Numbered from the stretch's first letter, positions 1 to 8,775 are shown. The stretch: 49,172 nt of DNA from Glycomyces algeriensis (GCF_027622855.1 NZ_JAPZVR010000010.1:132439-181610); one strand, 5' to 3'. Notes: generated from the letters alone by a model not told the origin. Translations and numbers: made by a program.

Positions 1-92
1 CCCCCCCCCCCCCCCGCCCCACGCCCCCTGCTTCACCGGGCCCGGGGGCCCGGGTTCCCCCCCGGGCCCCCCGTTCACGTCTCGCGCCTCGC
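1..92. other. C/G-rich low-complexity window edge
   Basis: Runs of C and GGGCCC/CCCGGG palindromes lie downstream of the minus-strand ABC permease stop. The GC-only inverted repeats around 39-67 could be a transcription terminator for that gene, but no T-run is visible on the minus strand. The opening 15-C run looks like a contig edge or an error-prone region. No gene is seen. Confidence 0.5.
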
Positions 93-881
93 CTAGGCGT
101 CGCGCTTCTTGAACAGGATCCAAGCAGCCGCGATGATCAGGGCCGCGAAGACCGCGAACACACCACCCGAACCCCAGCGGCCGAAGTAGTCGAAGTCCGG
201 CATCCCCTCACCCGACATCTCCATCAGGTTCAGCGACATCAACCGCGCACCCGACGAGAACGGCAGGAACTTCACCACCGGCACCAGCCAGTCCGCCATC
301 GGCAGGAACGACAAGCCGAAGATCAGGTTCTCGATGATCAGCGGCGCCAAGAAGATCACCACAAGCGCCGACGGCACACCCCGGAACAGCAGCCCCAGGC
401 CCAGACCCGCCAGCGTGTAGATCAGCGTGTACACCACGTACCCGAGCAGCGCCGACCGCAGCGGGTCCTCGAACAGCCCCGGCACCTCACCCCAGAAGAC
501 GAGCATCGCCAGCGCGTTCAACGCCATCGAGAACACCGTCACCGCGACCGTCACCGCCGAGACCACCAGGATCTTCGACGCGATCAGCCGCGACCGCTGC
601 GGCAGCGCCGTCAACGTCGGCTGGATCGTCCCGTGCCGGTACTCGTGACCGGTCGCGAAGATCCCGATGATCGCCATGAACACGGCCAGGAACGGGATAC
701 CGAACGCGGCACCGCCGTTCAGACCCGCCGCCACGGTCTCCGGAATCAGCGGGTCGTCGCTCACCGCGATCCCCGCGATCACCGGAATCGCCAGCGAGCA
801 CAGCAGCCCGATCCCGATGAGCCAGTAGGTCGAACGCAGCGTCGTCAACCGCGTCCACTCGAAACGAAGGGCATCAAGCAT
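93..881 (-). CDS. ABC-2 type transporter permease subunit
   Basis: A 262-residue integral membrane protein that begins MLDALRFEWTRL. It has about six hydrophobic segments: an N-terminal anchor around residues 16-35, then LNGGAAFGIPFLAVFMAIIG and later helices ending in AAWILFKKRDA. A short cytoplasmic start followed by six helices, directly downstream of an ABC ATPase, is the usual layout of ABC-2 exporters of the NatB/drug-efflux/bacteriocin-immunity type. The ATG at 881 is chosen because upstream codons give only Arg/Pro-rich sequence and because it overlaps the ATPase stop by 8 nt, which implies translational coupling. The substrate cannot be inferred. The family call is firm; the role (efflux or self-protection) is not. 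Confidence 0.88.
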   Translation of the reverse strand: MLDALRFEWTRLTTLRSTYWLIGIGLLCSLAIPVIAGIAVSDDPLIPETVAAGLNGGAAFGIPFLAVFMAIIGIFATGHEYRHGTIQPTLTALPQRSRLIASKILVVSAVTVAVTVFSMALNALAMLVFWGEVPGLFEDPLRSALLGYVVYTLIYTLAGLGLGLLFRGVPSALVVIFLAPLIIENLIFGLSFLPMADWLVPVVKFLPFSSGARLMSLNLMEMSGEGMPDFDYFGRWGSGGVFAVFAALIIAAAWILFKKRDA

Positions 882-1857
882 TGTCGGCACCACCGGTCTT
901 GGTAGCAGGGGCGGCGGGGGACGTCGCGGCAGCCGGGTTCGCGCCACCGGCCAGCGGCTCGGCCGCCACGAACTCCTCAGAGGACCCCGTCGCGGACATG
1001 AACGCCTCCTCGAGCGAGGCACTGCGGGTGGACAGCTCGGAAAGCTCCACGTTCTCCGTGAACGCCAAGTGCCCGACCGCGCCCATCTCCATCCCGGAGA
1101 CCACCAGCTCGCCGTCCTTCCCCTTCGCGACCTCCGCGCCCGCGCCCTCAAGCGCCGACACGAAACCGTCCGCCGAAGGACTGCGCACGATCACCGTCGA
1201 CTGCGTGAAGTCACGCACGAACTGGTCCACGTCGCCGTTGAAGATCATCGTGCCGCGCCCGATCACCACGAGCTCGTCCGCCATCAGCTGCATCTCCGAC
1301 AGCAGGTGGCTCGAGACGAAGATCGTGCGGCCCTCGGCCGCGAGGTGCTTCAGCATGTCGCGCATCCAGTGGATGCCGTGCGGGTCCAGGCCGTTCGTCG
1401 GCTCGTCCAGCAGCAGGATGCCGGGATCGCCCAAGAGCGCCTGCGCCAGGCCGAGCCGCTGCGCCATGCCCAGCGAGTAGCCCTTCGGCTTCTTGCGCTT
1501 CACACTGCCGAGGCCGACCAGGTCCATGACCTCGTCGACCCGCTTGTCGCCCACGCCGTTGGCGCTGGCGAGCATCCGCAGGTGGTTGCGGGCCGAACGG
1601 GTCGGGTGGAACGGCTTCGCCTCGAGGAGGGTGCCGACCTTGTTCATGGGGCGGCGGATGTCGGTGAAGGACTCGCCGTCGAAGAGCGTTTCGCCCTCGC
1701 CGTGGTCGAGGCCGAGCATCAGCCGCATGGTGGTGGACTTCCCGGAGCCGTTGGGCCCCAGGAAACCGGTGACGACGCCGGGCCGGACGTCGAACGACAG
1801 CTGGTTGACCGCGACGGTCTTCCGGTATCGCTTGTACAAGCCCTTCGCAGTGATCAT
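874..1857 (-). CDS. ABC transporter ATP-binding protein (exporter type)
   Basis: A 327-residue ATPase that should drive the adjacent permease. Walker A GPNGSGKST is at residues 34-42, the signature is the variant YSLGMAQR rather than LSGGQ, and Walker B ILLLDEPTNGLDP follows, then a switch-like SSH. The region after about residue 225 is the C-terminal extension of CcmA/NatA-like ABC-2 ATPases and ends in an Ala/Pro-rich tail of about 40 residues. The gene is first in a two-gene unit, and its stop lies inside the permease start. The opposite-strand neighbour is cysS across a 255-bp divergent gap. The substrate is unknown; drug or peptide export or resistance is typical for this type. Confidence 0.93.
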   Translation of the reverse strand: MITAKGLYKRYRKTVAVNQLSFDVRPGVVTGFLGPNGSGKSTTMRLMLGLDHGEGETLFDGESFTDIRRPMNKVGTLLEAKPFHPTRSARNHLRMLASANGVGDKRVDEVMDLVGLGSVKRKKPKGYSLGMAQRLGLAQALLGDPGILLLDEPTNGLDPHGIHWMRDMLKHLAAEGRTIFVSSHLLSEMQLMADELVVIGRGTMIFNGDVDQFVRDFTQSTVIVRSPSADGFVSALEGAGAEVAKGKDGELVVSGMEMGAVGHLAFTENVELSELSTRSASLEEAFMSATGSSEEFVAAEPLAGGANPAAATSPAAPATKTGGADNA

Positions 1858-2100
1858 CAGGCTCCAATCGGACTGAGGGGCAGGGCATCGTCGGCGGGAC
1901 GGGCCCGGCGACGCCGTCAGTCTATGAGGACGCCGGCCGCCGCCGCACCGGCTCGCGGACCGATCTTCGCCTCATGCCGGAGGAGGAGCGGGAGGCCCCG
2001 CGCAGTACCGGGGTACTACTCGCGACCGCGTCCAGACCGCCGATCCGACCGGGCGCGCGGACACGCGGGCCGGGCGGGGCTCAGGCGTGGCCTGGTTGTT

Positions 2101-2115
2101 TAGACTTGACGGGTG
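2101..2115 (+). promoter_or_regulatory. Leaderless promoter of cysS
   Basis: TAGACT at 2101-2106 is a good actinobacterial -10 box and lies 6 nt before the GTG start at 2113. There is no Shine-Dalgarno. Transcription would begin at or next to the start codon. The -35 region is not convincing. Confidence 0.5.
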
Positions 2116-3510
2116 AGCCTGCGACTGTACGACACCGGCACCCGATCCGTCATCGACTTCCAGCCCCGGAAGCCCGGCGAAGTCGGCGTCTACCTGTGTG
2201 GTCTCACCGTGCAAGGACCGCCCCACATCGGCCACCTCCGCTCGGGCGTCTCCTACGACGTGCTCATCCGCTGGCTGCGCCGCAGCGGCTACAACGTCAC
2301 GTACGTGCGCAACATCACCGACATCGACGACAAGATCCTCGTGCGCGGCGAGGAGCAGGGCCGCCCCTGGTGGTCCATCGCCTACGCCAACGAATGCGTG
2401 CTCGCCGACGCCTATGCGGCCCTCGGCGCCGAGCAGCCCACGTACGAGCCCCGCGCGACCGGCCACATCACCCAGATGATCGACCTCATCTCGGAGCTCA
2501 TCGAACGGGGCCACGCCTACGTCACGGGCGCGGGCGACGTCTGGTTCGACGTCTCCTCCTGGCCGGCCTACGGCGAGCTCTCCCACCGCCGCCCCGAGGA
2601 CATGCTCTCCAGCGCCGAGACCGGCGCCAAGCGCGACTCCCGCGACTTCGGCCTCTGGAAGGCCCACAAGCCCGGCGAGCCCGCCGACGCCGCCTGGACC
2701 TCCCCGTGGGGCCCCGGCCGCCCCGGCTGGCACATCGAGTGCTCCGCGATGGCCCGCCGCTACCTCGGCGACGGCTTCGACATCCACGGCGGCGGCACCG
2801 ACATCATGTTCCCCCACCACGAGAACGAGCTCGCCCAGTCGAGCGCCGCCGGGCTGCCCTTCGCCAAGTACTGGGTGCACAACGGCATGCTCAACCTCGC
2901 CGGCACCAAGATGTCCAAGTCCCTCGGCAACACCCTCTCCATCGGCGCCCTCGGCGAGAAGGGCTTCGGCACCGCGGCCATCCGCTACTACCTCACCGGC
3001 GTCCACTACCGGTCCGCCGTCGACTTCTCGGAGGACGCCCTCGGCGAGGCCCGCTCGGCCTGGGAGCGGCTCTCGAACTTCGTGCACCGCGCCGCCGACG
3101 CGCTCGGCACCGAGGCCACCATCGGCGGCCCGCTCGTCCCCGAGTTCACCGCCGCGATGGACGACGACCTCAACACGCCCGCCGCCGTCGCCGTGATCCA
3201 CGACTCCGCTCGCGAGGGCAACGCCGCACTTGACGCGGGTGACGACGCCGCCGCGGCCCGCCACGCCGCCGCCGTCCGAGCTATGCTCGACCAGCTCGGC
3301 CTCGACCCGCTCGACCCGCACTGGGACGACCCGGGGGACGCGAAGCTCCACGGCGCTGTAGACGCGCTGGTGAAGCTCGCGCTCGAACAGCGCGCCGAGG
3401 CCAGGGCCCGCAAGGACTACGCGGCTGCCGACCGCATCCGCGATGAACTCAGCGGAGCCGGCATCACCGTCAAGGACACCCCTCGCGGTCCCGTATGGAC
3501 AGTCAACTAG
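2113..3510 (+). CDS. cysS: Cysteine--tRNA ligase
   Basis: A class I aminoacyl-tRNA synthetase that charges tRNA-Cys with cysteine in the cytosol. It has 465 residues, the normal CysRS length. The zinc/cysteine-binding Cys29 sits in [12 protein letters not shown] is at residues 38-41, and KMSKS is at residues 266-270. HIECSAM and the [15 protein letters not shown] segment provide further zinc ligands typical of CysRS. The C-terminal helical anticodon-binding DALR-type domain is present ([14 protein letters not shown]). The related MshC ligase of mycothiol synthesis is shorter and lacks this full tail, so cysS is preferred. The GTG start at 2113 has no SD but follows a -10 box. rlmB lies downstream, an arrangement common in actinobacteria. 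Confidence 0.96.
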   Translation: MSLRLYDTGTRSVIDFQPRKPGEVGVYLCGLTVQGPPHIGHLRSGVSYDVLIRWLRRSGYNVTYVRNITDIDDKILVRGEEQGRPWWSIAYANECVLADAYAALGAEQPTYEPRATGHITQMIDLISELIERGHAYVTGAGDVWFDVSSWPAYGELSHRRPEDMLSSAETGAKRDSRDFGLWKAHKPGEPADAAWTSPWGPGRPGWHIECSAMARRYLGDGFDIHGGGTDIMFPHHENELAQSSAAGLPFAKYWVHNGMLNLAGTKMSKSLGNTLSIGALGEKGFGTAAIRYYLTGVHYRSAVDFSEDALGEARSAWERLSNFVHRAADALGTEATIGGPLVPEFTAAMDDDLNTPAAVAVIHDSAREGNAALDAGDDAAAARHAAAVRAMLDQLGLDPLDPHWDDPGDAKLHGAVDALVKLALEQRAEARARKDYAAADRIRDELSGAGITVKDTPRGPVWTVN

Positions 3511-3520
3511 GTGGAGCCTG

Positions 3521-3614
3521 GCCTTGACTGCGCACGTGTGTGATTGAGTCTTGGCGAAGCTTGCGAGCCTTGACCGCACGTGTGATGTTGAGTCCGGGCG
3601 AAGCTTGCGAGCCT
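3521..3614. repeat. Tandem direct repeat of about 45 bp between cysS and rlmB
   Basis: Unit 1 (3521-3566) and unit 2 (3567-3610) share GCCTTGAC.GC.CACGTGTG, TTGAGTC and GGCGAAGCTTGCGA. A third copy starts with GCCTGTG at 3611 and decays. The core TTGGCGAAGCTTGCGAGCC recurs with one mismatch, in reverse orientation, inside the nuoG 3' end (39069-39087). Confidence 0.8.
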
Positions 3615-3705
3615 GTGTAAATGTGACCGGCGGCGACGCCAGCACGTCTGAGCATTCAGGCGGTGCGGCCGCCAGCAACGACCGAGACCTGGGGAACCGA
3701 GACCG

Positions 3706-4716
3706 ATGAGCACCAAGGGTGGACACCCGAACCGCCGCAAGACCTCCAAAGCCGGACCGAAGATCGGCTCCGGCGGCGGCAAGAAGGGCCTGGCCGGCAA
3801 GGGGCGCACCCTCAAAGCCGAGGACCGCCCCTGGCACAAGGAGTACCAGGGCGACGACAAGCCCCGCAAGACCCAGTGGAAGCAGTCCAAGGAGCGCGCC
3901 AAGGCCGCCTCCGAAGGCCGCACCACCAACATCGGCAAGGCCCGTCCCTCCGGCCCCGCGCGCCGCCGCCGCGACGACGAGCCCGAGCTGATCCTCGGCC
4001 GCAACCCGGTCCTCGAGGCCCTCCGCGCCAAGGTTCCCGCGACCGCGCTGTACGTGGCCTTCGGCACCGAGCTCGACGACCGCATCGCCGAGTCCGTGCG
4101 CCTCGCCGGCAACCGCGACCTCCCCATCAAGGAGCTCGCCCGCCGCGACCTCGACCGCCGCACGAACAACGCCCTCCACCAGGGCATCGGCCTCCAGATC
4201 GAGCCGTACGAGTACAGCGAGTTCGAGGACCTCCTGCGCATCAGCAAGACCTCCGGGACCGCGCCGCTCCTGGTCGCCCTCGACGGCGTCACCGACCCGC
4301 GCAACCTCGGCGCGATCATCCGCTCCGCCGCCGCCTTCGGCGGCCACGGCCTGATCATCCCGTCCAAGCGCGCCGCTTCCGTGACGGCCGTCGCCTGGCG
4401 CACCAGCGCCGGCGCCGCCGCCCGCCTGCCCGTCGCCAAGGTCGTCAACCTCACCCGCACCATCCAGGCCTGCCAGCAGGCCGGGTTCATGACCGTCGCG
4501 CTCGACGGCGGCGGCGACATCGACGTGTTCGACATGCCCGTCGCGACCGACCCGCTCCTCATCGTCGTCGGCGACGAGGGCAAGGGCGTCTCCCGGCTCG
4601 TCGCCGAGACCTGCGACCACGTCGCGAGCATCCCGATCGCCGGCGAGGTGGAGTCGCTCAACGCCTCCGTCGCGGCCTCGATCGCCCTCGCCGAGGTGCA
4701 GCGCCAGCGCCGCTGA
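3706..4716 (+). CDS. rlmB: 23S rRNA (guanosine-2'-O-)-methyltransferase, TrmH/SpoU family (RlmB-like)
   Basis: A 336-residue SPOUT-class, SAM-dependent 2'-O-methyltransferase acting on rRNA. Residues 1-85 are a very basic Lys/Arg/Gly-rich tail, typical of the actinobacterial version and probably RNA-binding. The SpoU substrate-binding domain begins at [15 protein letters not shown]. The knotted catalytic domain shows the three SpoU motifs: [17 protein letters not shown], then [12 protein letters not shown], and finally [20 protein letters not shown]. Length and order match RlmB rather than the shorter TrmH. The ATG at 3706 lies downstream of a purine-rich stretch (GAACCGAGACCG). The gene is on the same strand as cysS but separated by the tandem repeat, so it may have its own promoter. 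Confidence 0.92.
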   Translation: MSTKGGHPNRRKTSKAGPKIGSGGGKKGLAGKGRTLKAEDRPWHKEYQGDDKPRKTQWKQSKERAKAASEGRTTNIGKARPSGPARRRRDDEPELILGRNPVLEALRAKVPATALYVAFGTELDDRIAESVRLAGNRDLPIKELARRDLDRRTNNALHQGIGLQIEPYEYSEFEDLLRISKTSGTAPLLVALDGVTDPRNLGAIIRSAAAFGGHGLIIPSKRAASVTAVAWRTSAGAAARLPVAKVVNLTRTIQACQQAGFMTVALDGGGDIDVFDMPVATDPLLIVVGDEGKGVSRLVAETCDHVASIPIAGEVESLNASVAASIALAEVQRQRR

Positions 4717-4733
4717 CCACCACTCGACCGTAA

Positions 4734-4803
4734 ATCCTATAGGATATATCCTGCATGATCCGGGTGATTAAGCCGGATCCTATAGGATATATCGTGCACG
4801 ATT
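4734..4803. promoter_or_regulatory. Two direct copies of a compound palindromic operator
   Basis: Copy A (4734-4760) and copy B (4777-4803) each contain ATCCTATAGGAT, a perfect 12-bp palindrome, followed by ATATC and a second palindrome (ATCGTGCACGAT in B, perfect; imperfect in A). The copies are offset by 43 bp, about four helical turns. The sequence is strikingly AT-rich for this genome. The shape suggests cooperative binding by a dimeric repressor (GntR-like sites are of this sort). No regulator gene is adjacent. Confidence 0.6.
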
Positions 4804-4967
4804 CAGGGCCGCCTCCTGCGCGCAGACGGCTGTCCCGAACGGCATGCGCACCGCCCGATACACCCCGGGACCGCCCGGTGGCGCGGGCACCGCACTCGAC
4901 CACAAACGGTCATCCCGTGACCGCGCGATTCGCCGCGCCGGACTAACCTGGAACGACCCTGCATGCC

Positions 4968-5135
4968 CTAGGGGGTGTCTCCGCACCCCCGACGGCCGGT
5001 AGCCGGCCCATTCGCCCGATCGCAGCGTTGTCAGGGTCTTTGCGTGCAACACCGGTATGCAAAGGCCCTTCCGCCTTGCGATCGAACCAGTGGACTCGGA
5101 TACCGACTCGCCGGGAGTCCGGAAACACCCCCTAG
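4968..5135. mobile_element. MITE-like element with IS5-like ends
   Basis: A 168-bp element framed by CTAG at both ends. The left end CTAGGGGGTGTCTCCG and the reverse complement of the right end CTAGGGGGTGTTTCCG match at 15 of 16 positions. Internal arms GATCGCA/TGCGATC and CTTTGC/GCAAAG allow the whole unit to fold as a long hairpin. No transposase ORF fits inside, so it would be non-autonomous. CTAG may be the target duplication or part of the inverted repeat. Its right end is 7 nt upstream of the GGAG ribosome-binding site of the Hsp70-like gene. Confidence 0.65.
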
Positions 5136-5156
5136 CGCCCCCGGAGCTGCGACCAC

Positions 5157-7760
5157 ATGCCGGCTGATTACCTCCTGAGCGTCGACCTCGGCACCTCCCA
5201 CACTGTGGCGGTGCTGGTGTGGCCCGACGGCCGCACCCGGCCGCTGCTCTTCGACGGCTCCCCGGTGATGCCTTCCGCCGTGTTCCTCGACCCGGGCGGC
5301 ACGATCCACACCGGTCGCGACGCCGAGCGGCTCGCGCTCACCGCCCCCGAGCGGTTCGAGCCGAACCCGAAGCAGCGCATCGCGGACGGCACGATCCTCC
5401 TCGGCGACCGCGAGGTCCCCGTCGCCGCCGCGCTCGCCGCGATCCTCGGCCGGGTCGCCCGCACCGCCATCGAGTCCGTCGGGCACCTGCCGAACACAGT
5501 CCTCACCTGCCCGGCCGCCTGGAGCGAGCAGCGCCGCGGCACCTTGCACGACGCGGCCGCCAAGGCCGGGTACCGGCCGGTCAAGATCCTCACCGAACCG
5601 GTTGCGGCGGCGCACTACTACACCTCCCGCCTGTCCCACCCGATGCGCCCGGGGCAGGCGCTCGCGGTGTTCGACTTCGGCGGCGGCACCCTCGACATCG
5701 CGGTCCTCGAGCGCCGCCAGGACGGCTCGTTCGGCGTCCTCGCGGACGGCGGCCTGCCCGACCTCGGCGGCCTCGACTTCGACGCCGTGCTCGTCGAGCA
5801 CATCGGCGCGACGGTGAAGCAGCGCGACCCCGAGATCTGGAAGCGCCTCGAGAACCCCACCGGCGCTTCGGAGATGCGCAACCGCCGCGAGCTGTGGGAA
5901 GAGGTGCGCGCGGCCAAGGAGATGCTCTCGCGCTCCTCTGTCGCGCCCGTGACCGTGCCCGACATGGCGCAGTCCCTCCACCTGACGCGCGGCGAGCTGG
6001 ACCAGCTGTCGCGGCCCCTCCTGTCGCGGGCCGTGGGCGAGACCCAGCGCGTCCTCGGCCTCACGGGGCGCCGCCCCGAGCAGCTCGCCGGGCTGTTCCT
6101 GGTGGGCGGCTCGAGCCGGATGCCCATGGTGTCCAAGGTGCTCCACGAGGGCCTGGGCATCGCGCCCACTGTCCTCGAGCAGCCCGAACTGCCCGTGAGC
6201 GAGGGCGCGGCCCTCGCCCTGGCCGGGCCCGCGCCGGTGACGCCGCCGGCGCAGATGCCCTCGCCGCCGGTGCAGTCGCCGACGGCCCCGCACTCGGCCC
6301 CGCATTCCTCGCCGCCGATGCGGTCGGGCAGCCTGCCGCCGGTCACGCCGGGCACCGACGAGACGGTCATGCTGCGCCGGGGCGAGCCCGAGAAGCCCAA
6401 GCGCCGTATCCGTCCGAAGTGGATCGCCATCGCGGCGGCCGTGGTCGTGCTCGCGATCGTGCTGCCCATCGGCTGGTTCTGGCTCACCAACCCGTACAAG
6501 CAGAAGCCGTTCGACGAAGAGCTGGCGCCGGTCGGAGCGGCCACCGCGTACAGCGGCGAGCTCAACGACGGCCTTTACCAGGTGCGCGTCTGGGACGACA
6601 AGACCCTGTTCGCCTACACGACCTCCTCGACGGACGCCAGCGGCGAGGAGCTCCACCTGCGCGCGGTCGCCACCGCCACCGGCGAACCCCTGTGGGAGAG
6701 CGACGCGGTCTTCACCGGCACCGGCTGGGACGGCAACTTCTACGTCTCCGAGGACCTCGTGGCCTTCTCGCAGGAGGTCGACACCGCCAGTGAGACCCCG
6801 TACCGCTTCTACTTCCTCGATTGGGAGACCGGCGACACGCGCAACACGGTCGACAGCGCCGACCGCACGGCCGCGCGCTCGGGCGACCACCTCGTGCTGG
6901 GCCCCTTGGGCGGCAACACCTTCACCGTGTACGACGGCGACGGCGAGACCGTCTCCAGCTGGGAGCTCGGGAACGTCGAAGAAGGCGTCACAGTGTCCAA
7001 TTGGGACCTCGTGGGCACGCCGGACGACCTCAAGGAGCCGTCGCTGCGCGCCAACGGCAACGGCCGCGTGTGGGCGGTCACGAGCGACAACGTGGCGCAC
7101 GTCCACGACCTCGAGTCCGGGGAGAAGGTGGCCTCCAAGGAGGTCGAGACCGTCGACGACATGTACTTCGGGTGGGACAACCTGCTGTACGTGGCGGTCG
7201 ACAAGGAGACCGGCTACGACCTCAACGTCTACGACATCGACGACGGCCTGTCCCGTGTGGACGAGGAGACCGTCGAGTCCGACACGCCCGCACCGGATCA
7301 GGTGAAGGCCTGCGGCGAGAAGTTGATCTGCGTGCGCGAACCGGTCGAGGGCGCCATCGACGTCTACACCTGGCGGATCTACAACCCCGACAAGGAAGAG
7401 ATCGTGCACGTCTTCGACGAAGGCGAGTACCGCTACATCACCCCGCTGGGCAACCGCATGATGGTCGAGTTCTACGAGGGCGACGACGTGCGCACCCGGA
7501 TCTACGACAAGGGCTTCGACGAGGTCGGCAACGATGTCGGCGAGAGCGACTTCGAGGCCATCGACGGTGGCAGCGCCCTCAACTGGCCCGCGGCCTCGGG
7601 CTTCAGCACCAGCACCGGCAACGTGATCGGCCTCGGCCGCGACGGCGCCCGCACCTCGCTGCACATCGACCTCGAGGTCTACGCCTGCGACGCGAGCGAG
7701 ACCCGGCTGTCCTGCCTCACCGTCGAGGGCATGCAGGTCTACTCCTTCAGAGACGCATAG
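5157..7760 (+). CDS. Membrane-anchored Hsp70-like protein with extracytoplasmic propeller-like domain
   Basis: 867 residues. The N-terminal ~350 residues are an actin/Hsp70-type ATPase with phosphate-1 loop VDLGTSHT (residues 9-16), phosphate-2 loop FDFGGGTLDIAV (about 171-182) and adenosine motif LVGGSSRMPM (about 314-323). There is no recognisable peptide-binding domain. Instead a Pro-rich linker (about 360-410) and a basic RRIRPK stop lead to one transmembrane helix (about 421-443, IAIAAAVVVLAIVLPIGWFW). The remaining ~420 residues are Asp/Gly-rich with WD.KTLFAY-, GETV- and WELGN-like repeats, resembling a PQQ/beta-propeller. Orientation would place the ATPase inside and the propeller outside. 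The start is fixed by GGAG at 5143-5146. Similar Hsp70-TM-propeller proteins occur in actinobacteria; their function is unclear. Confidence 0.85.
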   Translation: MPADYLLSVDLGTSHTVAVLVWPDGRTRPLLFDGSPVMPSAVFLDPGGTIHTGRDAERLALTAPERFEPNPKQRIADGTILLGDREVPVAAALAAILGRVARTAIESVGHLPNTVLTCPAAWSEQRRGTLHDAAAKAGYRPVKILTEPVAAAHYYTSRLSHPMRPGQALAVFDFGGGTLDIAVLERRQDGSFGVLADGGLPDLGGLDFDAVLVEHIGATVKQRDPEIWKRLENPTGASEMRNRRELWEEVRAAKEMLSRSSVAPVTVPDMAQSLHLTRGELDQLSRPLLSRAVGETQRVLGLTGRRPEQLAGLFLVGGSSRMPMVSKVLHEGLGIAPTVLEQPELPVSEGAALALAGPAPVTPPAQMPSPPVQSPTAPHSAPHSSPPMRSGSLPPVTPGTDETVMLRRGEPEKPKRRIRPKWIAIAAAVVVLAIVLPIGWFWLTNPYKQKPFDEELAPVGAATAYSGELNDGLYQVRVWDDKTLFAYTTSSTDASGEELHLRAVATATGEPLWESDAVFTGTGWDGNFYVSEDLVAFSQEVDTASETPYRFYFLDWETGDTRNTVDSADRTAARSGDHLVLGPLGGNTFTVYDGDGETVSSWELGNVEEGVTVSNWDLVGTPDDLKEPSLRANGNGRVWAVTSDNVAHVHDLESGEKVASKEVETVDDMYFGWDNLLYVAVDKETGYDLNVYDIDDGLSRVDEETVESDTPAPDQVKACGEKLICVREPVEGAIDVYTWRIYNPDKEEIVHVFDEGEYRYITPLGNRMMVEFYEGDDVRTRIYDKGFDEVGNDVGESDFEAIDGGSALNWPAASGFSTSTGNVIGLGRDGARTSLHIDLEVYACDASETRLSCLTVEGMQVYSFRDA

Positions 7761-7936
7761 GAAACGGGGCCGCGGCGCCGCCCGGGGGGGGGGGGGCGGG
7801 CCCCGGTTGCGCCGCGTTGCGTCGGGGGGGGGGGGCCAGCCGCCCGCCCCCCCACACACCCCCAAACTCACGCTCCCCCCCCCCCCCCCCCCCCCCCCCC
7901 GGCGCGCCCCCCCCCCGGCCCCGGATTCCGACGCTT
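7761..7936. other. Homopolymer-rich convergent intergenic region
   Basis: Contains 13 G (7784-7796), 12 G (7824-7835) and 26 C (7875-7900) in runs, plus CACACACCCCC. It lies between the stops of two converging genes, where a bidirectional terminator would be expected. The runs are far outside the style of the rest of the window and may be sequencing or assembly noise over a strong GC hairpin. No gene is seen. Confidence 0.6.
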
Positions 7937-8749
7937 TCAGTCGGTCGTGCGGGCCCTGCCGCGCGCCCACCAGGCGACCTGCGCCAGCGCGCCGATCGCC
8001 GGCAGTGACCAGGCCGCCGCGAGGAGAACCGGGTGCACCACCGGGATCGGGTCGCCCTCGTAATAGCCCGTGGCCGTCGTGCCGCCGAGGGTCCCCCAGG
8101 CGGCGACGACCGCGCACGCGAGGGCGCACGCGCCGTAGAAGAGACGCCGCGAGCGCACCAGCCAGGTCGTGAGGCCGAAGTACGCGGCCGCGCCCAGGAA
8201 GATCAGGACGGCCCCGACCCGCCGCTCTCCGGCCTCGGCCTCAATCGAGCCGAACTCCTCGATGGTGATCAACAGTGCCCACCCGATGAACAGCAGCAGG
8301 ATCGCCTCGGCGACGTACGTCGCGACATTCGGTCGGGGCGAGCGCCAAGAGACCACGAGGAACAGGACCGGCACGGCCGCGGCCATGCCCCAGAACAGCA
8401 CCTCGGAGAGTGCCGTGATCCCGCCGAGATCGGTGCCGTAGTAGGCGATCAGGAACCAGTACCAGGTCGCGGCGGCCAGCGACACCGGCACCATCAGCCA
8501 GGAGACCACCCTTGCGGTGGTGCTGGCCGACGTGAAGGCCACGGTGACCGCGACCGCCATCGCCAGCGCGCACGCGAGGACCGCCGGGCCGGCGTCGGGA
8601 TCGCCGTACTCGTCCGGACCGATGCCGAGCAGCCACGTCTGGACAGGCGGATTGCTGACCAGGTAGGACAGCAGGAACAGCAGGACCACGAGCGGGCCGC
8701 CGACGATCTCGGGGTGGCGGCGCAGCCGGAAAGCGGGAGGGGCGGTCAT
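7937..8749 (-). CDS. Eight-helix membrane protein of unknown function
   Basis: A 270-residue hydrophobic protein with about eight predicted transmembrane segments, for example near residues 17-30, 56-72, 80-104, 112-134, 144-162, 178-198, 203-221 and 240-262. The N-terminus MTAPPAFRLRRHPE and the C-terminus RGRARTTD are basic. No catalytic motif is recognised. The ATG at 8749 is preceded by AGGAG. It is paralogous to the next minus-strand gene: both carry SWR.PRP...TYVAEA before a helix, and both end LPA.GAL.Q..WW.R.R.R. The copy here has two extra N-terminal helices. Confidence 0.75.
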   Translation of the reverse strand: MTAPPAFRLRRHPEIVGGPLVVLLFLLSYLVSNPPVQTWLLGIGPDEYGDPDAGPAVLACALAMAVAVTVAFTSASTTARVVSWLMVPVSLAAATWYWFLIAYYGTDLGGITALSEVLFWGMAAAVPVLFLVVSWRSPRPNVATYVAEAILLLFIGWALLITIEEFGSIEAEAGERRVGAVLIFLGAAAYFGLTTWLVRSRRLFYGACALACAVVAAWGTLGGTTATGYYEGDPIPVVHPVLLAAAWSLPAIGALAQVAWWARGRARTTD

Positions 8750-8775
8750 CGGAACTCCTAGGTTCGGAGGGGTGC

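Noticed and set aside
2113..3510. MshC (mycothiol ligase) for the CysRS-like gene
   Set aside because: Length and the intact C-terminal anticodon-binding region fit CysRS; MshC is shorter.
1972..4620. Very long open frames antisense to cysS/rlmB and similar ones opposite the nuo genes
   Set aside because: Their products are Arg/Ala/Gly/Val-rich without domains, lie opposite genes with clear motifs, and are expected from codon bias in high-GC DNA.
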